Source: Algoriphagus antarcticus
GTDB taxonomy: Bacteria; Bacteroidota; Bacteroidia; Cytophagales; Cyclobacteriaceae
Assembly: GCF_002150685.1 (NCBI RefSeq)
Contig: NZ_MSSW01000076.1
Coordinates: forward strand, 1 to 46,941
Reading direction: 5' to 3'
Length of the DNA: 46,941 nt
Part shown: piece after piece, positions 18,084-27,003 of the stretch
Numbering within the stretch: position 1 is the first letter of the stretch
How the letters are laid out: each line of letters opens with the position of its first letter
Notes under the pieces: generated by a model
What the model was told of the DNA's origin: nothing
Database searches by the model: none
The model's input: only the letters and a program-made list of their open reading frames with translations
Program-made: the position numbers and the translations under genes

Positions 18084-19526
18084 ATGAAACTATCCCTAAA
18101 ATTTATTTTATACATTTCTCTGGCTGCGGTTGGTGCGTTTTCCTGTAATCAGGCACAAGAGAAAAAGGTGCCGCCAAATATCGTTTTCATCTTTATTGAT
18201 GATATGGGTTGGAAAGATGTAGGATATATGGGGTCAGAATATTACGAAACACCCAATATTGACCATCTGGCAAAAAACGGAATGATCTTTACACAAGCTT
18301 ATGCAAATGCTGCAAACTGTGCTCCAACCCGCGCCTCTTTGCTTAGCGGGCAGTATTCACCAAGACATGGTGTTTTTACTGTTGCCAGATCAGACAGAGG
18401 GGATCCTGAAGACAGGCGATTGATTCCAATAGAAAACTCAAGAACTGTCCCTCTTGAGCATATTATGATCTCAGAAGCGTTAAAACCGGCAGGTTATCGG
18501 AGCGCTGCAATTGGAAAATGGAACGTTGGAAATTCACCAGAGGAACAAGGTTTTGATTTGGGGATACCTGGTTCAGGGTTTGAGGGTCACTTTAATAAAG
18601 AAGGAGAATATTTGGCTGATCATTTAACCGATAAGGCTGTAGAATTCATAAAAGAAAACAATCCTGAAAAAACAGGGAATCCATTTTTTCTTTACCTCGC
18701 GCATTACTCCGTTCATACGCCTATTCAAGCAAAAGATAGTTTAATAAATAAATATCAGGAAAAACAGGGGTCCCAGGATCACAATAATCCAACCTACGCT
18801 GCAATGATAGAAAGTGTCGATCATAGTGTGGCAGAAGTAAATGGCATACTTGAGGAATTGGGATTAAGTGAGAATACGTTGTTGGTTTTCTTTTCAGACA
18901 ATGGTGGACATGGAACATATACTAGTCAGAAACCTTTGCGTGGAGGAAAGGGAATGTTTTATGAAGGAGGAATCCGGGAACCAATGTTTGCTTACTGGCC
19001 CGGCAAAATAAATCCGGGAACCGTCTGCGAAGAACCGGTTATGGGTACTGACTTTTACCCCACTTTCCTTGAGCTTGCCGGTGTAGAAAAACCAAAGGAT
19101 TATGTGTTGGATGGGAAAAGCATTGTTTCATTGCTAAATGGAGAAGCGACAATAAATAGAAAGGCACTTTTTTGGCATTTCCCGGCCTACCTGGAATCTT
19201 ACCAAGGAATGAAAGATGAGTCGCGAGATACAGTTTTCAGGTCCAGGCCTGTGAGCGTAATAAGGAAAGGAGATTGGAAGTTATTACAGTTTCACGAAGA
19301 GTGGGTACTCGATGGTGGTCGCCAGAATATCTCTGAAAATAACGCGGTTGAATTGTATAATCTTGCAGATGATATTAGTGAAACAAAGAACCTTGCCGCA
19401 GTTGAAACTGATAAACGTGATGAGTTGCTTGATGATCTTATAAAATGGCAGCAGGAAATTGAAGCGCCAATTTCCAGAGAAATGAATACAAAATATGATG
19501 GCGACGACAAAAAGAAATTAAAGTAA
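18084..19526 (+). CDS. S1 sulfatase lipoprotein (S1_16-like)
   Basis: A 480-residue lipoprotein (lipobox AFSC, Cys21). It has the first metal motif at 32-42 (NIVFIFIDDMG) and the formylglycine motif CAPTR with Cys79 in CAPTRASLLSG. The second metal segment is SDNGGHG, followed by LRGGKGMFYEGGIREP with its conserved Lys, and a small C-terminal subdomain (WKLLQFHEEW; ELYNLADDISETKNLA). The enzyme removes sulfate esters from glycans in the periplasm after Cys79 is converted by a maturase encoded elsewhere. The subfamily resembles S1_16. Oddly, the motif that is normally GKWHxG reads GKWNVG (Asn147), so a residue that usually lies in the active site is replaced. The rest looks intact. Confidence 0.88.
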   Translation: MKLSLKFILYISLAAVGAFSCNQAQEKKVPPNIVFIFIDDMGWKDVGYMGSEYYETPNIDHLAKNGMIFTQAYANAANCAPTRASLLSGQYSPRHGVFTVARSDRGDPEDRRLIPIENSRTVPLEHIMISEALKPAGYRSAAIGKWNVGNSPEEQGFDLGIPGSGFEGHFNKEGEYLADHLTDKAVEFIKENNPEKTGNPFFLYLAHYSVHTPIQAKDSLINKYQEKQGSQDHNNPTYAAMIESVDHSVAEVNGILEELGLSENTLLVFFSDNGGHGTYTSQKPLRGGKGMFYEGGIREPMFAYWPGKINPGTVCEEPVMGTDFYPTFLELAGVEKPKDYVLDGKSIVSLLNGEATINRKALFWHFPAYLESYQGMKDESRDTVFRSRPVSVIRKGDWKLLQFHEEWVLDGGRQNISENNAVELYNLADDISETKNLAAVETDKRDELLDDLIKWQQEIEAPISREMNTKYDGDDKKKLK

Positions 19527-19541
19527 CAAACAGTATTTTGA

Positions 19542-19679
19542 AACCGGACAGGTGGCCGTTTAACACAGTTTCCAGAGGGAGTCGAATTATATAATTTCCG
19601 CATAGATACAGGAGAAATAATGGGAGTTTCAGCTGATCCTCCTAAGATGGTTGAAACGTTAAATGGAATGGCCGGATAG
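19542..19679 (+). pseudogene. Orphan C-terminal end of a sulfatase
   Basis: Just after the sulfatase stop, an open stretch reads FPEGVELYNFRIDTGE, then VSADPPKMVETLNGMAG and a stop at 19677-19679. This is the usual end of an S1 sulfatase (the ELYN-x-x-x-D segment followed by a helix). No start codon or N-terminal part is present. It is most likely the last piece of a deleted sulfatase gene, and it matches the general erosion of this locus. The rest of the gap to 19785 shows nothing further. Confidence 0.6.
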
Positions 19680-19785
19680 CAAATCACTGCACTCGGCCAG
19701 TAGTGTAGATATGATGCAGTAGTGAGAAAAACCCTTCCCGTAGAAATTCCTGTCACAATTTTTAAATAAAAGGAAAAATTGAAAT

Positions 19786-22227
19786 ATGAATGATTTACAA
19801 TTAATGGTAACAAAAGCAAATAGCGTCTGCTGGTCATTAATGCTGTTGGTTGCGTTTTCCTGCCAAGAACCATCCTTAAAAGTGCCGGATTGTGGATTGT
19901 GTTCGGAGACAGGGGCAGAATGGCTAGAAGATGAAAAGCCCCTGCCTGAGTACGATTCCCTTTTCTATGAGGCCAGACCAGCCCCCTTGTTTAGAAAGGA
20001 ATTTACCGTGGAAGCCGAAATAGACAGTGCCATCCTATTTATCACTGCTGCAGGATATTATAAGGCTACCGTTAATGGAGACACCATTGGCAACAGTGTG
20101 CTGGATCCTGCCTGGACTGACTACAGCAAAAGAATATATTATTCCCGATATACCCTTACAGACAAAATTCAACAGGGAGCAAATTCTCTGGGTGTGACGC
20201 TAGGAAACGGATTTTATAATCCTTTGCCATTGAGAAAATGGGGAAGAAGAAATCCAAGAGAAGACCTTACCGTTGGCAAGCCTACTTTTATGGCTAGACT
20301 TGTGGTTTATTATCCAAACGGACGAACAGAAGAAGTAAAGACAGATGCATCTTGGAAGTACGAATATGGTCCTTTGGTGAAAAACAGCGTTTATATCGGA
20401 GCAGTTTATGACCAAAGAAAAGAATGGGAAGGATGGCAGCTGCCAGGCTTTAACGACGATTCTTGGCGGCCAGTTCAAGTTGGAAATGGCCCAGGAGGTG
20501 AACTTCAACCGACATTTTTTCCTCCTGTTAGAATCATGGAGGAAATCAATCCCATAGCCGTTTCCACACTTCACAATGGAAAACACATGGTGGACATGGG
20601 AGTCAATTTTACCGGAACTTATCGGATAAGACTTCCAGCTAATGAGGGAGATACCATCACCTTTAGGTTTGGTGAACGGGTGTATGAAAATGGAACCTTA
20701 AACCCTATGACGACTGTGGTAGGACAGATCAAGAAAGAGGGAGTTGGAGGACCTGGTGCCCCAGCCATTGCATGGCAAACGGATAGTTATATTTCAGGTA
20801 AAAAAGAGGCTTATTTCACGCCTGATTTTGTGTACCGAACTTATCGGTATATGGAGATTGATGGCTTAAAAGAGCAGCCTTCCTTGTCCGATATACAGGG
20901 CTTATTTATCTATTCAGACGTACCGAAAAAAAGTAGTTTTACCAGTTCAAATGCTTTGCTAAATGATATTCAGGGTGCTGTAAAAAGGACTTTCCTTTCT
21001 AATTTGGTAAGTGTTCAATCCGATTGTGCAGTCAGGGAGAAATTTGGCTATGGGGGTGATCTCAATGCCACCAGCGAGTCTTTTATCTACAATTTTGACA
21101 TGCAGGATTTTTACCGTAAAACAGTTTATGACTGGGTGGATGCCATGAATGATTCGACTTTTGTGGATACAGCTCCTTTTTCAGGTATTCAATACTGTGG
21201 CATAAGTTGGGAATCAGCTTATATAATCACCCAGTATAACCTTTACCTTTATTACAATGATCTTGATATCGTTAAAGAGCTCTATGAATTGAATAAAAAG
21301 TGGATGGAGAAAGCGGCTCGAATTCATCCGGAAGGCTTGGTAGATGATGGACTTGCTGATCATGAATCCCTGGAGCCAGTTCCTGTGGAGTTAACGGGCA
21401 CCGGCCACTACCTGCAATGTGCAAACATCATGTCAAAATTTGCATCGCTTATGGGAGATAGGGAGAATGAACAAAAATACACCTTGCTGGCCGCAAAGCT
21501 AAAATCCATACTTAAGGAAACCTTTTGGGACCATGCAGTGGATAGCCCTATAAATAGACAGACCCTTTTTTCTACCCTTTTGACTCATGAGGTGATCCCA
21601 GAAGCGGATATGGAAAGAGCCAAGGACTCCTTGTTACTGGCAGTAAAAAACGGACCCTCAGGTCATTTCAATACAGGGATTTTTGGCACCAAATATATCT
21701 TAGAAACACTATCGTCAACTGTCTCTCCTAATGAGGTATACAAGGTGGTTAATAGTAGCGCATATCCGGGCTGGGGCCATATGATTGATAGTGGAGCCAC
21801 TACCCTCTGGGAAACTTGGAAAGAAAGTGACAATACTTTTACCAATTGCCACCCCATGTTTGGAACTGTTACGGAGTGGTTTTATAGATGGCTAGGTGGT
21901 ATTCGCCCTGATCCTAGCAATCCTGGTTTTAAAGAATTCACACTAGCACCAAGGGTTCCAGTTGGACTGGATTATATTTCCTGTGTGTACGATTCTCCTT
22001 ATGGTGAAATCGTTTCTAATTGGAAGAGGGGGGCTGATGAAAGTGTAAATTATGAAATGAAGATACCTAAAGGCAGTAGTGCCAATGTTTCTTTAACCAT
22101 TGATCCTTCACAAAAATTGTCCATAAAGAAAAAAGGAGATGGTTTTAAACCTGAAAATATCAAGGGCTTGGAATCAGGCGAATTTAAATTAGGAGAAGGC
22201 GAATATTTTATAAGCATTTCAAACTGA
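19786..22227 (+). CDS. GH78 alpha-L-rhamnosidase
   Basis: An 813-residue exported protein, probably a lipoprotein (VAFSCQEP). The order is that of GH78: a beta-sandwich with the ITAAGYYKATVNGD motif and DPAWTDYSKRIYYSRY (about residues 65-130), a second beta-domain around 180-270, an (alpha/alpha)6 barrel at about 385-720, and a C-terminal beta-sandwich. The catalytic acid region reads DCAVREKFGYGGD with Glu418 as likely general acid, and GATTLWETW gives Glu676 as likely base. The enzyme is inverting and removes terminal alpha-L-rhamnose. It belongs to the locus because the polysaccharide appears rich in rhamnose and sulfate. It has no frame damage and the length is normal. Confidence 0.92.
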   Translation: MNDLQLMVTKANSVCWSLMLLVAFSCQEPSLKVPDCGLCSETGAEWLEDEKPLPEYDSLFYEARPAPLFRKEFTVEAEIDSAILFITAAGYYKATVNGDTIGNSVLDPAWTDYSKRIYYSRYTLTDKIQQGANSLGVTLGNGFYNPLPLRKWGRRNPREDLTVGKPTFMARLVVYYPNGRTEEVKTDASWKYEYGPLVKNSVYIGAVYDQRKEWEGWQLPGFNDDSWRPVQVGNGPGGELQPTFFPPVRIMEEINPIAVSTLHNGKHMVDMGVNFTGTYRIRLPANEGDTITFRFGERVYENGTLNPMTTVVGQIKKEGVGGPGAPAIAWQTDSYISGKKEAYFTPDFVYRTYRYMEIDGLKEQPSLSDIQGLFIYSDVPKKSSFTSSNALLNDIQGAVKRTFLSNLVSVQSDCAVREKFGYGGDLNATSESFIYNFDMQDFYRKTVYDWVDAMNDSTFVDTAPFSGIQYCGISWESAYIITQYNLYLYYNDLDIVKELYELNKKWMEKAARIHPEGLVDDGLADHESLEPVPVELTGTGHYLQCANIMSKFASLMGDRENEQKYTLLAAKLKSILKETFWDHAVDSPINRQTLFSTLLTHEVIPEADMERAKDSLLLAVKNGPSGHFNTGIFGTKYILETLSSTVSPNEVYKVVNSSAYPGWGHMIDSGATTLWETWKESDNTFTNCHPMFGTVTEWFYRWLGGIRPDPSNPGFKEFTLAPRVPVGLDYISCVYDSPYGEIVSNWKRGADESVNYEMKIPKGSSANVSLTIDPSQKLSIKKKGDGFKPENIKGLESGEFKLGEGEYFISISN

Positions 22228-22346
22228 AAGGTCCTTAGATAAACCTTTATGATAGTGAAGGGGCAGATATCAAAATAAGGAGAATACTAATACTAAGAAA
22301 TAGTGCTTCTATCTATTTATAGGTGTTTACCAATTGCGAAAAGAAA

Positions 22347-23813
22347 ATGAAATCAAGGATGTATAAAAAGTCGAAAATCAACATTTGCTTATTGCTGTTA
22401 GTCATTTTGGTAATTTTTGCTGGGTGTAATGCATCCGAAAAAAGTCAAACTGAATATTTCCCAACAAATGTTTTATTGATCACTGCAGATGACCTTAATT
22501 ACAATTCGTTAGGTTGCTATGGAAATGATATAGAAAATATCACTCCTAATATTGACTTACTTGCGCAAAGGGGTATTCGTTTCAGTAATGCATTCGTCAA
22601 TATTGCGGTATGTCAGCCATCCCGCCAATCCATTTTGACAGGCAGGTATCCTCATACCAACGGAGCACCTGGCTTTAACCCTATTGATGAAGCCGTCACT
22701 ACCTTACAGGAGCAACTCAATAGCGCAGGATATCTGAATGGTATACTGGGAAAAGAAATACATCTTAAGCCCACCAAAAAGTTTTTTTGGGATTATTACA
22801 TAAGGCAAGCAGATCTTGCTTCAGGTTTAGGAATAGGAAGAGATCCCGATTTATACTATTCATACGCCTTAGAATTTTTCAGAAAATCCAAAAAGGAAGG
22901 TAAACCTTTTTTTCTGATGGCGAATAGCCATGATCCTCATCGTCCTTTTGCCGACAGTGACCAGGAAAGAAAGAGTTGGGGGGAAGACCTTCCTGTTTTT
23001 ACTAGAAAAATTACACCCGAAGAAGTAACTGTTCCTGCTTTTCTGCCTGACCTGCCAGAAGTCAGATTAGAGATTGCAGAGTACTATACCTCGGTGTACC
23101 GGCTGGATCAAACTGTAGGTGCGATCATGAGAGCACTTGATGATTCCGGACTTGGAGATAATACAATGGTGATGTTTTTAAGTGACAATGGGATGTCATT
23201 TCCTTTCGCCAAGTCAAATTGTTACCTAAATAGTAACAAGACTCCATGGATTGTAAGTTGGCCCGACCAAATTTCGGAAGGAAAGGTGGACAGTACCCAT
23301 TTTATCTCAGGTATTGATTTCATGCCTACTATCCTTCATGCCCTTCATTTACCCGAAGTCCCTGCTATGGATGGTTCTTCTTTTCTTCCTTTGCTCCAAG
23401 GGAAATCCCAAAAAAACAGGACAAGCGTATTTACCGAATTCCACAGGACTTATGCCGGTACAGACTATTCCATGCGCTGCGTACAGGAAGGTGATTATGG
23501 GTATATCGTGAATTTTTGGAGTGATGGGGAACAGCAAATGCGAGGGGATGCTTCCAGCGGAAGGACTTATGCTGCAATGAAGAAAGCGGCTACTCTCGAT
23601 GAAGATATTAACGAACGCCTGGACATGTATGTTTATCGAGTTCCCGAGGAGCTATATGATTTTAGTATGGATCCGGATGGACTAAACAACCTAATTAATG
23701 ATCCAAATTATATGGAAATCACGAAGAGATTAAAGGGACTGCTTCTTCGGGAAATGAAGAAAACCCATGATTCACTGTCAGGTAACTTTGAGGAAAGGTT
23801 TTTAGAGGAATAA
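22347..23813 (+). CDS. S1 sulfatase (S1_8-like) lipoprotein
   Basis: I chose the ATG at 22347 rather than a GTG at 22323, because it directly precedes a basic n-region, a hydrophobic core and the lipobox IFAGC (Cys27). The 488-residue protein has the metal motif NVLLITADDLNY and the formylglycine motif CQPSR with Cys89. GKEIHLKP replaces the GKWHxG motif, as is common in the S1_8 group. It also has HDPHRPF, and SDNGMSFPFAKSN followed by KTPWIVSWP. S1_8 members desulfate several glycans, some of them heparan-type or algal. It should act in the periplasm on the locus substrate. It is intact and lies 120 bases after the GH78 gene on the same strand. Confidence 0.9.
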   Translation: MKSRMYKKSKINICLLLLVILVIFAGCNASEKSQTEYFPTNVLLITADDLNYNSLGCYGNDIENITPNIDLLAQRGIRFSNAFVNIAVCQPSRQSILTGRYPHTNGAPGFNPIDEAVTTLQEQLNSAGYLNGILGKEIHLKPTKKFFWDYYIRQADLASGLGIGRDPDLYYSYALEFFRKSKKEGKPFFLMANSHDPHRPFADSDQERKSWGEDLPVFTRKITPEEVTVPAFLPDLPEVRLEIAEYYTSVYRLDQTVGAIMRALDDSGLGDNTMVMFLSDNGMSFPFAKSNCYLNSNKTPWIVSWPDQISEGKVDSTHFISGIDFMPTILHALHLPEVPAMDGSSFLPLLQGKSQKNRTSVFTEFHRTYAGTDYSMRCVQEGDYGYIVNFWSDGEQQMRGDASSGRTYAAMKKAATLDEDINERLDMYVYRVPEELYDFSMDPDGLNNLINDPNYMEITKRLKGLLLREMKKTHDSLSGNFEERFLEE

Positions 23814-23974
23814 AATAATTTCTGACGGATTATGACCCAGTAGGATAGTAAGATGGTTTCGGTGATCAATTCCTAATTCTATTGCATAATGCGGGTTTAG
23901 CAATCTTATGTTTGGCTATCAGCAAAAATAACGGTTTCATGTCGTTTAAAAAGCAATGTTAAAATACCATGCCT

Positions 23975-24028
23975 TTTGGTTAAAATCGTGTAAGATTTAG
24001 CAGATACTTAGGCCTACATTTATCTTTC
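23975..24028 (+). promoter_or_regulatory. Probable promoter region of the GH106 gene
   Basis: TTTGGTTAAAAT at 23975-23986 is shared with the susC leaders and the promoter at 39377. TATCTTTC at 24021-24028 differs in one base from the Bacteroidota -7 box TAnnTTTG and is followed 28 bases later by the first possible start codon. A matching -33 box is not obvious. Confidence 0.4.
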
Positions 24029-24056
24029 TCGAATAAGTCCATTAAGTCATAATAGG

Positions 24057-26996
24057 TTGGTTTGCAAAATATCAAAGGTGTATACAAGTGATTTCAGGTT
24101 CCTAAGCAGAGGAGTAGTTACTCAGCTTCTCGTAATATTGGTTCTCTTTTTATCACTAATAGCTTGCACGTCTTCGGAAGACAAATCAGTTACTTCTCTT
24201 TCAGAAGAAGAATTTCTCAACCCTTCTACAGAATATAGGCCGTTGGCTTTATGGACTTGGCTCAACGGATATGTGGATACCACGCAATTGGTGTACGAAC
24301 TCGAGCAAATGAAAAGCAAGGGGATGAGGGGCGCCTTAATTTGGGATTTGGGAGCGCTAATGGATTCTAAAAAGCTTATTCCTGAAGGTTCTGCCATGTT
24401 AGGAGAGGAGTCCCTAAAATACTTTTCACAGGCCTTGATTACTGCTGAAGAATTGGATCTTGATCTCGGCTGGGTGGCGTCCAGCAGTTGGAATGCCGGT
24501 GGACCATGGGTGGCTGAGGAAGATGCTTCTAAGGAGGTGACAAGTTCTAGCCAACTCGTAAAAGGCCCGTCCAAGCAAAAAATTTTCATTTCACAACCGG
24601 AAAGTAAAAGGGAATCAGCTACTCAATTTACATTGGTAAGCACCATGGCAGTGCCCCACAGCGAGGAGAAAACCATTGATTACAGGAATGCTAAACTCAT
24701 ACCTCTGGATGAATTTATAAAAGAGGGCCAATATTTAGATTGGGCGGTGCCCAATGGTAGCTGGGATATCCTTTCCTTTTTTATAAGCAATACCGGCCAA
24801 AATTTGGTGGTTCCCAGCCCTAACTCCAGCGGATTAATTATCGACCACCTGAGCAAATCCGCCACAAAAAAATATTTCGATAGTATTTTCCAAAAGCTTG
24901 CACCCATTCAGACTTCCGATCGCCATTTAAAATTTTTCATGCTGGACAGCTATGAGGTCTGGCCTGCAACTGACTGGACTCCATCCTTTTTGGAAGCCTT
25001 CCGGTTGAAATATGAATACGATCCTTTGCCTTACCTTCCTTTGCTACAAGGGTATACCAGTCAAGATACACAATTGGCTGATCGGTTTTTGGGAGACTAC
25101 CGCAGACTCGTGAGCGATATGATGATAGCAAATCACTTTGCGCAGTCTGTAGAAATTGCAGAAAAGCATAGTGTGGAAATGCTGGTGGAGGCCGGACATG
25201 GTGGTCATCCACGTGTAGATCCGTTGAAAGCTTTGGGCAACTCACATATTCCTATGGGGGAATTCTGGAACAGGCAACGGCACTGGGTAACCAAAGAAGC
25301 GGCAAGTGCCGCTCATATTTACGGGAAGAACGTAGTGGCAGCAGAATCGCTTACCGGTTGGAATCATTGGCAACACGGGCCAACTGACTTCAAGCAGCTT
25401 ATTGATATTGCCTTCTGCGAGGGCCTGAATCAAATAGTCTTTCACACCTTTTCCCATAATCCGGCAATAGCTGGCAAACCCGGATTTGTGTATCACGCGG
25501 GTGAGCATATCAATGTCAATGCTACTTGGTGGGAAATGGCACGGCCTTTCATGGATTATATAGCAAGGAGCTCTTACCTATTGAGGCAGGGGAAATATGT
25601 GGCAGACGTCCTTTTGTATTATGGTGACGATGCCCCCAACCTGGTTCCGCCCAGACGAATGGATCCTAATTATACGCCGGACATGCCAGGTATATTTCCG
25701 TCCTATTTTTATGACGAAAGTATGTGTCCGCACTGCGGTATGCCAAAACCGATCAATCCCGGCAGTTTACCAGGGTTTCAATACGATTATATAAATGAAG
25801 ATGTGATAACCACCACAATAGAAACTGAAAATGGTAACCTAGTACTGCCACACGGGCAATCATACAAAGTAATGGTGCTTCCTGACAGGGAGGATATATC
25901 TCTTGAGGTATTAAAGCGTCTTGAAAAATTGGTTTTCAATGGTGCAGTGGTTATCGGCAGGAGGCCTGAAAGAACTACCTCCTTGAAAAATTATCCTGAT
26001 TCTGATGAGGAAGTGAAAACTATCGCTGACAAAATATGGGGTAATTGTGACGGTAAAAAGATAACGTCCAATAGGTACGGAAAGGGCATTATTTATTGGG
26101 GGAAATCCGTGCATGAGGTATTGGAAGAACTTGCTATTCACCAAGATTTCGAAGTGAAGAATATAGATAATCACGACCTGCATATTGACTACGTTCATCG
26201 GAAATCAGAAAATGAAGACATCTATTTCGTTTCAAACAGCAGCCAAAGGCAAGAAAATATAACAGGAGTTTTCAGAGTCGATGCAAACCTAAAACCAGAA
26301 CTATGGGATGCTGAATCAGGCTTGATTCAACGAGATGTGAAATATTCTAAGGTGAATAATGGTTTGCAGATTGACCTGATTCTTGACCCCCTTGCTTCAA
26401 GGTTTATCATATTTCGAAAAAATACCACTGGAATAAATGATGTAGGCATGTATTACGATTTGCAATCTGGCTTTCAGGAAAAACAAAAGTCAGAAGAAGG
26501 CGAACATACAATTGATATTTCAACTCAATGGAATATCAGCTTCAAACCCGCTATGGGTGGGCCTAAGTCCGTGAAATTAGACAAGCTTGTTAGTTGGTCC
26601 GATTTGGAGGAAGAAGGAGCGAAGTATTATGCCGGTTCTGCAAATTACTCCCGAGATTTTACAGTAAATAAAGAATCATTATCTTCTGAAATTGAGGCAT
26701 TCGTAACCTTTGATGACGTTCAGGAAATGGCGCAGGTGTATGTCAACGGGAATGATTGTGGCGTGGTGTGGTTACCGCCTTACACTACCCGAATTACCCC
26801 ATACCTCAAGGAGGGGACAAACACCATCACTGTGAAGGTCATAAATACCTGGAATAACCGAATTGTGGGGGATTTAAGGGATGGGGATAAAAATCCTTAT
26901 ACTCAGACAAATGCCAAAATTAAATTTAATAAAGATTCCCCCTTATTACCATCCGGATTGATGGGGAAATCACAGATCCGATTCTTTAATAAATGA
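24057..26996 (+). CDS. GH106 alpha-L-rhamnosidase-like lipoprotein
   Basis: About 979 residues. No ATG occurs between the preceding stop and the signal peptide, so the gene starts at TTG (24057) or at a GTG a few codons later (24078). The lipobox is LSLIAC. The mature part opens with YRPLALWTWLNGYVDTTQL and GMRGALIWDLG, the standard opening of GH106. Further family landmarks are LIIDHLSKSATKKYFD, LKFFMLDSYEVW, VEAGHGGHPR, VAAESLTGWNHWQHGP and FHTFSHNP. It ends with a galactose-binding-like beta-sandwich (AQVYVNGNDCGVVWLPPYTT). GH106 enzymes remove alpha-L-rhamnose with inversion and need a metal ion. A long Cys-containing loop (SMCPHCGMPKP) is unusual and might bind a metal. The next sulfatase follows after 7 bases, so they form an operon. 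Confidence 0.88.
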   Translation: MVCKISKVYTSDFRFLSRGVVTQLLVILVLFLSLIACTSSEDKSVTSLSEEEFLNPSTEYRPLALWTWLNGYVDTTQLVYELEQMKSKGMRGALIWDLGALMDSKKLIPEGSAMLGEESLKYFSQALITAEELDLDLGWVASSSWNAGGPWVAEEDASKEVTSSSQLVKGPSKQKIFISQPESKRESATQFTLVSTMAVPHSEEKTIDYRNAKLIPLDEFIKEGQYLDWAVPNGSWDILSFFISNTGQNLVVPSPNSSGLIIDHLSKSATKKYFDSIFQKLAPIQTSDRHLKFFMLDSYEVWPATDWTPSFLEAFRLKYEYDPLPYLPLLQGYTSQDTQLADRFLGDYRRLVSDMMIANHFAQSVEIAEKHSVEMLVEAGHGGHPRVDPLKALGNSHIPMGEFWNRQRHWVTKEAASAAHIYGKNVVAAESLTGWNHWQHGPTDFKQLIDIAFCEGLNQIVFHTFSHNPAIAGKPGFVYHAGEHINVNATWWEMARPFMDYIARSSYLLRQGKYVADVLLYYGDDAPNLVPPRRMDPNYTPDMPGIFPSYFYDESMCPHCGMPKPINPGSLPGFQYDYINEDVITTTIETENGNLVLPHGQSYKVMVLPDREDISLEVLKRLEKLVFNGAVVIGRRPERTTSLKNYPDSDEEVKTIADKIWGNCDGKKITSNRYGKGIIYWGKSVHEVLEELAIHQDFEVKNIDNHDLHIDYVHRKSENEDIYFVSNSSQRQENITGVFRVDANLKPELWDAESGLIQRDVKYSKVNNGLQIDLILDPLASRFIIFRKNTTGINDVGMYYDLQSGFQEKQKSEEGEHTIDISTQWNISFKPAMGGPKSVKLDKLVSWSDLEEEGAKYYAGSANYSRDFTVNKESLSSEIEAFVTFDDVQEMAQVYVNGNDCGVVWLPPYTTRITPYLKEGTNTITVKVINTWNNRIVGDLRDGDKNPYTQTNAKIKFNKDSPLLPSGLMGKSQIRFFNK

Positions 26997-27003
26997 AAGG
27001 CCT

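Noticed and set aside
19292..19873. A 193-codon minus-strand open frame across the end of a sulfatase gene
   Set aside because: It spans a gene end and intergenic debris in antisense and shows no family features.
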